Under the pieces are notes generated by a model, which had not been told where the DNA came from, did no database searches, and saw only the letters and a program-made list of their open reading frames with translations. DNA of 15,477 bases from JB111 sp052093225 (GTDB lineage Bacteria; Actinomycetota; Actinomycetes; Actinomycetales; Actinomycetaceae), in contig JBQDDG010000056.1 in NCBI GenBank assembly GCA_052093225.1, positions 1-15,477 on the forward strand. Reading direction: 5' to 3'. A program made the position numbers and the translations under genes. This document shows, piece by piece, positions 1 through 6,578 of the stretch (positions are counted from its first letter, which is position 1; every line of letters begins with the position of its first letter).

Positions 1-1864
1 CGATCTTGCCCTCCTTGCGGATCTCGATCTTGGAGACGATCGGGTGGATCGACGACGTCGAGTTATTGATGTAGGAGATCGACCCGGTCGGCGGCACGGC
101 CTGGAGGTTCTGGTTGTACATGCCGTGCTCCATGACCGAGGCCTTGAGCGCTGTCCAGTCCTCCTGCGTGGGCACGGCGACGCCGGCCTCGGCGAAGAGC
201 TCGCGGACCCGCTGCGTGCGCGGCTCCCACACCTGGTCGGTGTACTTGTCGAAGTACGCCCCGCTCGCGTAGTCCGAGCGCTCGAAGCCGTCGAACGTCA
301 CGCCCCGCTCCCGGGCGATCTCGTTCGACGCCCGCACCGCGTGGTACGTCACCGTGAGGAAGTAGATGTTGGTGAAGTCCAGGCCCTCCTCGGACCCGTA
401 GTGGATCCGCTCGCGGGCGAGGAAGCCGTGCAGGTTCATCTGCCCGAGGCCGATCGCGTGCGACATGTCGTTGCCGCGCTCGATCGAGGGGACCGAGGAG
501 ATGTTCGACGCGTCGGAGACCGCAGTCAGCGCCCGGATCGCCGTGCTGATCGTCCTGCCGAAGTCCGGCGAGTCCATCGTCTTGGCGATGTTGAGCGAGC
601 CGAGGTTGCAGGAGATGTCCTTGCCCACCTGGTCGTAGGACAGGTCCTCGTTGAAGGTGGACGGCGAGGAGACCTGGAGGATCTCCGAGCACAGGTTGGA
701 CATGCTGATCCGGCCGTCGATCGGGTTGGCCCGGTTCACCGTGTCCTCGAAGACGATGTACGGGTAGCCCGACTCGAACTGGATCTCCGCGAGCGTGGTG
801 AAGAACTGGCGCGCATTGATCTTCGTCTTGCGGATCCGGCCGTCCTCGACCATCTCGTGGTACTTCTCCGTCACCGAGATCTCGGAGAAGGGCACGCCGT
901 AGACGCGCTCCACGTCGTAGGGCGAGAACAGGTACATGTCCTCGTTCGTCTTGGCGAGGTCGAACGTGATGTCCGGGATGACGACGCCGAGCGAGAGGGT
1001 CTTGATGCGGATCTTCTCGTCCGCGTTCTCGCGCTTGGTGTCCAGGAACTTGAGGATGTCCGGGTGGTGCGCGTTGAGGTAGACGGCGCCCGCGCCCTGG
1101 CGTGCGCCGAGCTGGTTCGCGTAGGAGAAGGAGTCCTCGAGCAGCTTCATCACGGGGATGACGCCGGAGGACTGGTTCTGGATCTTCTTGATCGGCGCGC
1201 CGGCCTCACGGATGTTCGTCAGCGCCAGTGCCACGCCGCCGCCGCGCTTGGACAGCTGCAGCGAGGAGTTGATGCCCCGGGCGATCGACTCCATGTTGTC
1301 CTCGACGCGCAGGAGGAAGCAGGAGACGAGCTCGCCGCGCTGCGCCTTGCCGGCGTTGAGGAACGTGGGGGTGGCGGGCTGGAAGCGGCCCGAGAGCATC
1401 TCGTCGACCATGTCGCGGGCGGCCTGCTCCTTGCCGCCGGCCAGGGTGAGCGCCACCATGACGACCCGGTCCTCGAAGCGCTCGAGGTAGCGGCTGCCGT
1501 CGAAGGTCTTCAGCGTGTACGAGGTGTAGTACTTGAACGCGCCGAGGAAGGTCTCGAACCGGAACTTCTTGGCCCAGGCCTGGTCCCAGATGCTCTCGAG
1601 GAACTCGTGGCTGTACTGCGCGAGCACCTCGCCCTCGTAGTAGCCCTCGGCCACCAGGTGGTCGAGCTTCTCGCGCAGGTTGTGGAAGAAGACCGTGTTC
1701 TTGTTGACGTGCTGGAGGAAGTACTGACGTGCTGCCTGGCGGTCGGCGTCGAACTGGATGTTGCCGTCGGCGTCGTAGAGGTTGAGCATCGCGTTGAGCG
1801 CGTGGTAGTCGAGCTCCGGCGACGACAGAGCCTCCAACCCGGTGTCGGTCAGCGTGGTGGCCAC
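1..1864 (-). CDS. nrdE: Class Ib ribonucleoside-diphosphate reductase, large (alpha) subunit NrdE, 3' end outside window
   Basis: This is the catalytic subunit that reduces ribonucleoside diphosphates to deoxyribonucleotides in the cytoplasm, working with the NrdF radical subunit. An uninterrupted minus-strand frame of 621 codons starts at a GTG (1864-1862) and leaves the window at base 1. Family hallmarks are visible: the redox Cys182 in ELVSCFLLR, Asn390, Cys392 and Glu394 in the NLCSE thiyl-radical motif, the partner redox Cys419 in CNLGSLN, and the late TGSISYIN and STSSIHPIV segments. The spacing matches Salmonella NrdE (C178, N386, C388, E390, C415) with a constant offset of 4. Family members are about 700-720 residues, so roughly 90-100 residues with the C-terminal shuttle cysteines are missing at the edge. 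The start overlaps the end of nrdI by 16 bp, and an AAGGA lies 11 nt upstream of the GTG, inside nrdI, which suggests translational coupling. nrdF is expected just beyond the left edge. Confidence 0.97.
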   Translation of the reverse strand, partial: MATTLTDTGLEALSSPELDYHALNAMLNLYDADGNIQFDADRQAARQYFLQHVNKNTVFFHNLREKLDHLVAEGYYEGEVLAQYSHEFLESIWDQAWAKKFRFETFLGAFKYYTSYTLKTFDGSRYLERFEDRVVMVALTLAGGKEQAARDMVDEMLSGRFQPATPTFLNAGKAQRGELVSCFLLRVEDNMESIARGINSSLQLSKRGGGVALALTNIREAGAPIKKIQNQSSGVIPVMKLLEDSFSYANQLGARQGAGAVYLNAHHPDILKFLDTKRENADEKIRIKTLSLGVVIPDITFDLAKTNEDMYLFSPYDVERVYGVPFSEISVTEKYHEMVEDGRIRKTKINARQFFTTLAEIQFESGYPYIVFEDTVNRANPIDGRISMSNLCSEILQVSSPSTFNEDLSYDQVGKDISCNLGSLNIAKTMDSPDFGRTISTAIRALTAVSDASNISSVPSIERGNDMSHAIGLGQMNLHGFLARERIHYGSEEGLDFTNIYFLTVTYHAVRASNEIARERGVTFDGFERSDYASGAYFDKYTDQVWEPRTQRVRELFAEAGVAVPTQEDWTALKASVMEHGMYNQNLQAVPPTGSISYINNSTSSIHPIVSKIEIRKEGKI

Positions 1865-2250
1865 AGAGCGTTCAGTCCTTCCTTCACCCGGTGCACGTCT
1901 TCCGGCGTGCCCAGGAGCTCGAATCGGTACATGTGGGGGACACGGCACTTGGCCGAGACGATCTCTCCGGCCAGTCCGTACGCCGCCCCGAAGTTGAGGT
2001 TGCCCGCGGAGATGACGCCACGGATGTACGAGCGGTTGTGCTCGTCGTTGAGGAAGCGGATGACCTGCTTGGGCACCGCTCCTCTGCCGTTGCCCCCGCC
2101 ATAGGTGGGGACGACCAGGACGTACTCCTCGTCGACGTGCAGGTCAGGATCGGTCCGGCGCAGCGGGATCCGCTCGGCCGGGACGCCCAGCTTGTCGACG
2201 AACCGGTGGGTCGTGTTCGTGGCGGACGAGAAGTAGACGACGCGTGCCAC
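1849..2250 (-). CDS. nrdI: NrdI flavodoxin-like protein, class Ib RNR activation
   Basis: NrdI is an FMN protein that supplies oxidant for assembling the dimanganese-tyrosyl radical in NrdF. The 133-residue product has the usual length and motifs: an N-terminal strand followed by the phosphate-binding loop SSATNTT (about residues 8-14), VPTYGGG (about 48-54), and the FMN-contacting stretch VISAGNLNFG. The start is a GTG preceded by GAGGG six bases upstream. It lies 14 bp after the nrdH stop and its stop overlaps the nrdE start, so the gene order nrdH-nrdI-nrdE is the canonical class Ib operon. No abnormality is seen. Confidence 0.97.
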   Translation of the reverse strand: MARVVYFSSATNTTHRFVDKLGVPAERIPLRRTDPDLHVDEEYVLVVPTYGGGNGRGAVPKQVIRFLNDEHNRSYIRGVISAGNLNFGAAYGLAGEIVSAKCRVPHMYRFELLGTPEDVHRVKEGLNALWPPR

Positions 2251-2264
2251 GGCCGGCCCTCGGG

Positions 2265-2510
2265 TCAGGCGACCGCCGCGGCACGCGCGGCGGCGAGCGC
2301 CTTGATGCGGTCGGGGCGGAAGCCGGACCAGTGCTCACCGTCGGCCATGACCACCGGCGCCTGCTGGTAGCCGAGGGCCTGGACGGAGGCGAGCGCCTCG
2401 GCGTCCTCGGTGACGTCGACGACGTCGAACTCCAGGCCCTGCTTCGTGAGTGCGCGGTAGGTGGCATCGCACTGCACGCACGACGGCTTCGAGTAGACGG
2501 TGACGCTCAT
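2265..2510 (-). CDS. nrdH: Glutaredoxin-like NrdH redoxin
   Basis: NrdH is the small thioredoxin-fold electron donor that re-reduces NrdE. The 81-residue protein has the CVQC redox motif at residues 11-14 after the first strand, the cis-proline segment QAPVV, and the WSGFRPD sequence typical of NrdH, which determines reduction by thioredoxin reductase rather than glutathione. The ATG is preceded by GGAAGGAG about 11 bases upstream. It is the first gene of the nrdHIE operon, with two NrdR-like boxes about 110-160 bp upstream. Confidence 0.97.
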   Translation of the reverse strand: MSVTVYSKPSCVQCDATYRALTKQGLEFDVVDVTEDAEALASVQALGYQQAPVVMADGEHWSGFRPDRIKALAAARAAAVA

Positions 2511-2619
2511 GACGAGCCGGTCTCCTTCCGTGAGGACCTGTGGGGAGATGCGCAGACTTCCGCGCGTGTAACTACAAGGATGTGGTTCGGACGAGGCGCT
2601 GGATCACCTCGGACCAACA

Positions 2620-2635
2620 ACACTACACCTGGGGG
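2620..2635 (-). promoter_or_regulatory. Candidate NrdR box, gene-proximal and weaker
   Basis: A 16-bp site whose plus-strand sequence starts ACACTACACC. It shares CACTA with the stronger box, exactly 32 bp away in the same register. NrdR, the ATP-cone repressor of ribonucleotide reductase genes, usually binds two 16-bp palindromic boxes separated by 15-16 bp. The right half of this box is degenerate, so it would not convince on its own; position and phase support it. Confidence 0.5.
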
Positions 2636-2651
2636 TCACGTCCCGCGACGA

Positions 2652-2667
2652 CCACTAGGTCTTGTGG
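2652..2667 (-). promoter_or_regulatory. Candidate NrdR box, distal and strong
   Basis: Plus strand CCACTAGGTCTTGTGG, on the gene strand CCACAAGACCTAGTGG. It is a near-palindrome with CCAC/GTGG ends that closely resembles the actinobacterial NrdR box as I remember it (CCACAAGATCTAGTGG-like). It lies about 140 bp upstream of nrdH and pairs with a weaker site 32 bp closer to the gene, the normal NrdR geometry. NrdR itself is not encoded in this window. Confidence 0.75.
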
Positions 2668-2674
2668 TGTCGTG

Positions 2675-2699
2675 TCATCCACAGCCTCGGTTGTCCACA
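2675..2699 (+). promoter_or_regulatory. Two DnaA-box-like 9-mers next to the NrdR sites
   Basis: TCATCCACA (2675-2683) and TTGTCCACA (2691-2699) lie 16 bp apart in one orientation. The second equals the high-GC actinobacterial DnaA box consensus TTGTCCACA; the first differs by a base or two from the TTATCCACA form. Another near match, TCGTCCACA, is at 2969-2977. DnaA control of RNR genes is known in Escherichia coli, but there is no direct evidence of it here. Confidence 0.3.
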
Positions 2700-2759
2700 G
2701 CATGTCCGGTCCTCCTGTGCGTACCCACCGGCGATCTGTGGAGCCGCGGTGGACGGGCA

Positions 2760-2851
2760 CCGGGACTCCTGGACCGCCGTCGAGGGGTACCCGGACCGCA
2801 GGATCCTGCGGTCGTTCGAGCCTCCCACCGACCACCGACATCGAGTCCCGG
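2760..2851. repeat. Nested palindrome with a perfect 20-bp core
   Basis: The core GACCGCAGGATCCTGCGGTC (2794-2813) is a perfect 20-bp palindrome. An outer 9-bp inverted repeat, CCGGGACTC (2760-2768) and GAGTCCCGG (2843-2851), is centred within 2 bp of the same axis. The stretches between pair poorly. It could be an operator for a dimeric protein, a cruciform, or a remnant of a larger mobile palindrome. It does not share sequence with the 71-bp repeats. Confidence 0.6.
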
Positions 2852-3090
2852 ACCGGTGGACGACCGCGCCGACGGCGATGCACACCCTGGGGACGACGCT
2901 CCCGTCGAGGGGGTCGTCGGGTCGGGTGGGGCCCCAAGGTCTCGGCGTGTCTCGTCCGGCTCGGCGTGTCGTCCACAGGCCTGAAAGCCCGCGACCTCCT
3001 GACACCCGGGCGTGTCGCGGACGAGCGCCCGAGCTCCCGCGTCCTGTGCCCTGCTCTGTCCGCCCACCCACGCCGCAGAGCCACCCTCTT

Positions 3091-3132
3091 TTCGTCGACA
3101 CCACGGGTTGTGTCACGAGAACACCGCCCCCG
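3091..3132 (+). repeat. Single arm (half copy) of the palindromic repeat
   Basis: These 42 bp match 3152-3193 at 41 of 42 positions, offset by 61 bp. The shared core reads ACCACGGGTTGTGTCACGAG. No partner arm follows this copy, so it is a solitary half of the element whose complete copy starts at 3156. Confidence 0.85.
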
Positions 3133-3155
3133 CGCATCCCCACCCGCCCATTTCG

Positions 3156-3226
3156 TCGAGACCACGGGTTGTGTCACGAGAACACCGCCCCCGTCGGTGT
3201 CTTCGTGACACAACCCGTGTCCTCGA
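3156..3226. repeat. 71-bp dispersed palindromic element, copy 1
   Basis: The left arm 3156-3187 and right arm 3195-3226 are each 32 nt and complementary at 28 of 32 positions, around a 7-nt loop (CCCCCGT). A second element with the same 32-7-32 layout and matching arm sequence is at 9344-9414. It lies in intergenic DNA between two leftward operons, 40 bp from an assembly gap. Its form resembles REP/BIME-type extragenic palindromes. As RNA it could fold into a long stem in either direction and might stop transcription or protect 3' ends; this is inference. Confidence 0.85.
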
Positions 3227-3265
3227 TGGGGAGAAGCTCTGTGGAGTAGGGAACGGCGCGGGGAG

Positions 3266-3365
3266 NNNNNNNNNNNNNNNNNNNNNNNNNNNNNNNNNNN
3301 NNNNNNNNNNNNNNNNNNNNNNNNNNNNNNNNNNNNNNNNNNNNNNNNNNNNNNNNNNNNNNNNN
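3266..3365. other. Assembly gap (100 N)
   Basis: A run of 100 N, a conventional placeholder length. The left flank ends and the right flank begins with the same eight bases, GCGGGGAG, so the true gap may be very short, a repeat collapse, or negative. The nearby 71-bp hairpin may be why the assembly broke here. Confidence 0.95.
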
Positions 3366-3465
3366 GCGGGGAGTGGGGCGCAGGGTGCGGCGCGCGAGGC
3401 GGACAGGACAGGCGAGGCAGCGGAGGCAGCCCCGGGTCGGAACTCAGGCGCCCGAGCCTCGGGGA

Positions 3466-4155
3466 TCAGCCGGCCTCGCCCGCGTCCTGCACGATCCGCG
3501 CCACGTGCACCCGGTTTGCCACACCCAGCTTGTTGAACACGCGGCCCACGTGGGTCTTCACCGTCGCTACCCCCAGGTACAGCTCCGCGGCGATCTCGGC
3601 GTTGGACAGCCCGCGCGCCACGGCGCGGGCGACGTCCTGCTCACGCTCGGTCAGCTCGTCGAAGGCGGCGCGCGCCTCGTCCCGGTCCGCGTGCGAGCCG
3701 TCGTCCTTCTCGGGCGCCGCCACCCGCGCCATGAGCTGCGCCGCCACCGACGGCGAAAGCGCGGGCTCCCCCCGGGCGGCGCGCCGCACGGCGGCCACGA
3801 GATCCGCGGGCGGGGTGTCCTTGAGCAGGAACCCCTGGGCGCCGGCCCGCAGCGCGGAGACCACCATGTCGTCGGAGTCGAAGGTCGTCAGCACGATGAC
3901 GCGCGCCCTCGTGCCCGAGTCGGTGAGCCGCTGGGTGGCCGTGACCCCGTCCACGCCGGGCATCCGCACGTCCATGAGGACGACGTCGGGCCGGTGCTCC
4001 TCGACGAGCCGCTGGGCGACGCGCCCGTCGTCCCCCTCGGCGACGATCTCGATCTCGCCCCCGTGCAGGAGCATCCTCAGCCCGGCGCGCACGAGCGGGT
4101 CGTCGTCGACGAGGACCACCCGCACGGGCGCGATGTCGTTGCTCATGGTGGTCAT
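3466..4155 (-). CDS. NarL/FixJ-family response regulator
   Basis: DNA-binding response regulator of 229 residues. The receiver domain (about 10-125) shows the acidic cluster DDD at 17-19, phospho-acceptor Asp62 in LMDVRMPG, the TTF switch segment and the conserved Lys in FLLKDTPP. A LuxR-type helix-turn-helix (about 160-225) follows, with LTEREQDVARAVARG, SNAEIAAELYL and VKTHVGRVFNKL. The start chosen is the ATG at 4155 in MTTMSND, whose ATGA overlaps the kinase stop; the ATG at 4146 is an alternative with AGG nine bases upstream. It is the output partner of the kinase encoded just before it and probably controls the divergent ABC transporter, since a direct repeat lies between the two operons. 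The ligand sensed is unknown. Confidence 0.95.
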   Translation of the reverse strand: MTTMSNDIAPVRVVLVDDDPLVRAGLRMLLHGGEIEIVAEGDDGRVAQRLVEEHRPDVVLMDVRMPGVDGVTATQRLTDSGTRARVIVLTTFDSDDMVVSALRAGAQGFLLKDTPPADLVAAVRRAARGEPALSPSVAAQLMARVAAPEKDDGSHADRDEARAAFDELTEREQDVARAVARGLSNAEIAAELYLGVATVKTHVGRVFNKLGVANRVHVARIVQDAGEAG

Positions 4156-5654
4156 CCTGCCCCCCGTCCCCGCCAGCCGCCGACGCTCTCGTCCCACGGC
4201 AGCCACGCGCGCACCGCGAAGATCGTGCGGCCGAAGCCGTCGGGCTCGATCCCGTGGTCGAGGGTGCCGCCCGCGAGGTCCGTCCGCTCGGAGAGCCCCG
4301 TGAGCCCGCTGCCCGAGCCCACGAGTCCGCCGAGCGACTCCCCCGCGGCCCGGGCGACGCCCGCCTCGTCCCCGCCGCCCGGGAACGGCATCGGGTTCGT
4401 CACCGCGAGGGTGAGCACCCGCCCGAGGCGACCCGACAGCTCGAGGTCGACCACGGCGTCGGGCGCGTGCTTGCGTGCGTTCGTCAGCGCCTCCTGCAGG
4501 ACCCGGTAGGCCGTGCGCGAGACGGTGGGCGAGAGGGTGCCGAGCACGTCCTCCACCCCGGACCCCGCCGTGAGGGCCTGCGAGGTGTCGCCCCTGATCG
4601 AGCCGATGCCGATGACGGACAGGCGCACACGCGAGCCGACGGAGCGGGCGTCGGTGATGAGGGCGTCGACGTCGGCGAGCGTCGGCTGGGGCGGCTCGCG
4701 GTGGCCGGTGTCGCCGTTGTCCGCCCGGAGGACGCCGAGGACCTGCCGCAGCTCGGTGAGCGCGAGGTGGGCGTTGGAGCTGATGACCTCCGCGGCCTCG
4801 CGCACCGCCTCGGGCGGCAGGTCGTCGCGGTGGCTGAGCGCGCCCGAGTGGAGGGCCACGAGCGAGATCCGGTGGGCGAGGACGTCGTGCATCTCCCGGG
4901 CGATGCGGTTCCGCTCCGCCGTGCGCGCGCGCTCCGAGGACGCCTCGACGACCGACTCGGCGCGCACCGCCCGGTCCTGCAGCTCGAGGAGCAGGGCTCG
5001 CCGCGCCCCGATGTAGGAGCCGACGGCGAGGCAGAAGCCGACGATGAGCGCCGACAGGACGAGCGAGGTCACCAGCGTGGCCACGTCGGAGGTGACGGAG
5101 GAGCCCGAGGCCATGTTCCCGGTCCCGTCACCCCCCTGCGTGTCGGCGACCGTGGCGGACAGCGTCCAGTCGTAGAGCACGCCGCCGGCCATGGCGAGGA
5201 CGGCGATGAGGCCAAACTCGAGGTACCGGCGGGTGCGTCTCTCCCTGGGCGCCGGGCGCGCCGCGTAGCTGATGAGGGCGACGACCACCGCTCCCGCCGA
5301 CGTCGAGGAGAGGAAGGACGAGGCGACGACGATGACGAACGTGACCGTCGTCGGCCACCGCTTGCGGAAGAACAGCAGCGTGAACATCACCGGCGCGAGG
5401 AGGAGGTCCACCACCACCAGCCACGTGAGCACGCCGGACACCGCGGTGGAGAGGAAGAGGACGGTGAGTGCGCCCACGATCGCCCATGCGGCGGCGAAGG
5501 CGTACGGCGCCGCACGCCGCCACCACCTGCGCCGGACCAGCGGCGCCTCGGGGAAGTGGGCGCGCGAGCTCACGGACCGGGCGGAGGGCTCCTGCGCCGT
5601 GCGCGCGGCGCCGGGGAGGTCCCCGGTGGGCGCGGCGGGCGGCAGCGAGGTCAT
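4152..5654 (-). CDS. Membrane sensor histidine kinase, HisKA_3 type
   Basis: A 500-residue integral membrane kinase. The N-terminal ~45 residues are polar. About five hydrophobic segments follow (roughly 49-69, 74-96, 101-131, 144-162, 190-216), with only short loops and no sizeable extracytoplasmic sensor domain. The dimerisation/phosphotransfer region carries the phospho-acceptor His256 in AREMHDVLAHR, the HisKA_3 signature. The ATPase domain has the N box around Asn392 (LQEALTNARKHA), VTNP in place of the acidic G1 motif, as is common in actinobacterial members, and a glycine box at about 447-456 (GSGSGLTGLSER). It overlaps its response regulator by ATGA. A short-loop membrane sensor beside an ABC exporter recalls cell-envelope-stress or antimicrobial-sensing pairs; the stimulus is inference. 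No ribosome binding site is evident; a -10-like TAGGGT lies 6 bp before the ATG. Confidence 0.95.
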   Translation of the reverse strand: MTSLPPAAPTGDLPGAARTAQEPSARSVSSRAHFPEAPLVRRRWWRRAAPYAFAAAWAIVGALTVLFLSTAVSGVLTWLVVVDLLLAPVMFTLLFFRKRWPTTVTFVIVVASSFLSSTSAGAVVVALISYAARPAPRERRTRRYLEFGLIAVLAMAGGVLYDWTLSATVADTQGGDGTGNMASGSSVTSDVATLVTSLVLSALIVGFCLAVGSYIGARRALLLELQDRAVRAESVVEASSERARTAERNRIAREMHDVLAHRISLVALHSGALSHRDDLPPEAVREAAEVISSNAHLALTELRQVLGVLRADNGDTGHREPPQPTLADVDALITDARSVGSRVRLSVIGIGSIRGDTSQALTAGSGVEDVLGTLSPTVSRTAYRVLQEALTNARKHAPDAVVDLELSGRLGRVLTLAVTNPMPFPGGGDEAGVARAAGESLGGLVGSGSGLTGLSERTDLAGGTLDHGIEPDGFGRTIFAVRAWLPWDESVGGWRGRGAG

Positions 5655-5660
5655 GGCGTC

Positions 5661-5666
5661 ACCCTA
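5661..5666 (-). promoter_or_regulatory. Candidate -10 box of a leaderless promoter for the two-component operon
   Basis: TAGGGT on the minus strand ends 6 bases before the kinase ATG, and no Shine-Dalgarno sequence precedes that ATG. A TANNNT box at this distance places transcription start on the A of the ATG, the usual layout of leaderless actinobacterial genes. No convincing -35 is seen. Confidence 0.5.
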
Positions 5667-5777
5667 GGTTCCGCGCGCGGCCGCGCCGTCCCGCCGGCGT
5701 CTGACCCGCCTCCACCCGTGGTGGCCCCGTGTCCGCCCGACGGTGGACCCCTCCCCCGGACGGACTACGCCCAGCGG

Positions 5778-5814
5778 CGCGCACAACCATCCCTCCGTCG
5801 CGCACAAGCAACCC
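5778..5814 (+). promoter_or_regulatory. Tandem 16-bp direct repeat, candidate response-regulator operator
   Basis: CGCGCACAACCATCCC (5778-5793) and CGCGCACAAGCAACCC (5799-5814) agree at 14 of 16 positions, and their starts are 21 bp apart, two helical turns. They lie between the divergent kinase and transporter operons, 45 bp before the ATPase start. Helical phasing, position and gene context suggest binding by the neighbouring NarL-type regulator. This is inference from layout. Confidence 0.5.
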
Positions 5815-5858
5815 GTTCGGGCGATCCGCCGGGGGTGCCCGGCCGCGAACCTGGATCC

Positions 5859-6578
5859 ATGATCACCACCGACTCGCTGACGAAGCGCTACGGACCTGCC
5901 ACCGCCGTCGACAACCTGTCCATCACCGCGCGGCCCGGCCGCGTCACCGGCTTCCTCGGCCCCAACGGGTCGGGCAAGTCCACCACCATGCGCATGATGG
6001 TCGGCCTCGCCACCCCGACCTCCGGCACCGCCACGGTGCTCGGCCGGCACTACACGGAGCTGACCAACCCGGGCCGTCACGTCGGGATCCTCCTCGATGC
6101 CTCCGCCCAGCACAACGGGCGCACGGGCCGCGAGGTCCTCAACATCGGGGCGATGACGATGGGGCTGCCGAAGTCCCGCATCGACGAGGTGCTCGACACC
6201 GTCGGCCTCACCCCGAAGGAGGCCCGACGCCGGGTCAAGGCCTACTCGCTCGGCATGCGCCAGCGGCTCGGTATCGCGTTCGCGCTGCTCGGCGACCCGG
6301 AGGTGCTCATCCTCGACGAGCCGGTCAACGGCCTCGACCCGCAGGGCATCCGCTGGATGCGCCAGCTGCTGCGCGGCCACGCCGAGCGCGGCGGCACGGT
6401 CCTCCTCTCCTCGCACCTGCTCAGCGAGGTGGCCCAGGCCGCCGACGACCTCCTCGTCATCGGCAACGGACGCCTCCTGGCCTCCGGCCCCAAGGACGAG
6501 CTGCTCGCCACCACCGACATCGAAGAGCTGTTCTTCTCGACCACCGCCAACGACGACCGTTCGGAGCGTGCCGCATGA
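5859..6578 (+). CDS. ABC transporter ATP-binding protein (ABC-2 / drug-export type)
   Basis: Cytoplasmic ATPase of 239 residues that would power the permease encoded next. All nucleotide-binding motifs are present: Walker A GPNGSGKST (residues 34-42), the signature YSLGMRQRLGIA, Walker B VLILDEP followed by the D-loop NGLDPQG, and the switch histidine in LLSSHLLSE. The start MITTDSLTKRYG is standard for this family. No strong Shine-Dalgarno sequence precedes the ATG. The stop overlaps the permease start by ATGA. The closest functional classes are BcrA/NatA/DrrA-like ATPases, which export peptides, lipids or drugs or form sensing modules with a two-component system. The substrate cannot be read from the sequence. 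Confidence 0.96.
   Translation: MITTDSLTKRYGPATAVDNLSITARPGRVTGFLGPNGSGKSTTMRMMVGLATPTSGTATVLGRHYTELTNPGRHVGILLDASAQHNGRTGREVLNIGAMTMGLPKSRIDEVLDTVGLTPKEARRRVKAYSLGMRQRLGIAFALLGDPEVLILDEPVNGLDPQGIRWMRQLLRGHAERGGTVLLSSHLLSEVAQAADDLLVIGNGRLLASGPKDELLATTDIEELFFSTTANDDRSERAA

Larger units (their letters stand above)
2668..3265. other. Gene-poor intergenic region of about 600 bp
   Basis: Several frames stay open on both strands, but none has a recognisable domain, a good ribosome binding site or a consistent codon pattern, and overlapping frames are open at once, as expected of noncoding GC-rich DNA. The region holds the DnaA-like sites, a nested palindrome (2760-2851), clustered GCGTGTC words around 2940-3020, and the palindromic repeats at 3091-3226. 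Both flanking operons run leftward, so this region contains the nrd promoter and whatever ends the response-regulator transcript. Confidence 0.7.

Noticed and set aside
44..2104. Very long plus-strand open frame opposite nrdE/nrdI
   Set aside because: It is antisense to nrdE and nrdI, whose motifs are unambiguous; the translation is Arg/Val/Asp/His-rich with no domain, typical of a shadow frame in high-GC DNA.
3091..3226. CRISPR-like repeat pattern
   Set aside because: Only two direct copies and one inverted arm, no regular spacers and no cas genes; the palindromic layout explains it better.
2540..3249. Overlapping open frames on both strands in the nrd upstream region
   Set aside because: Several compete in the same stretch, none has a ribosome binding site or recognisable sequence, and their ends are translated palindromic repeat.
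4254..5858. Long plus-strand open frame leading into the ABC ATPase
   Set aside because: The ATPase starts with a family-typical MITTDSLTKRYG at 5859; the upstream part is antisense to the histidine kinase and has no domain.
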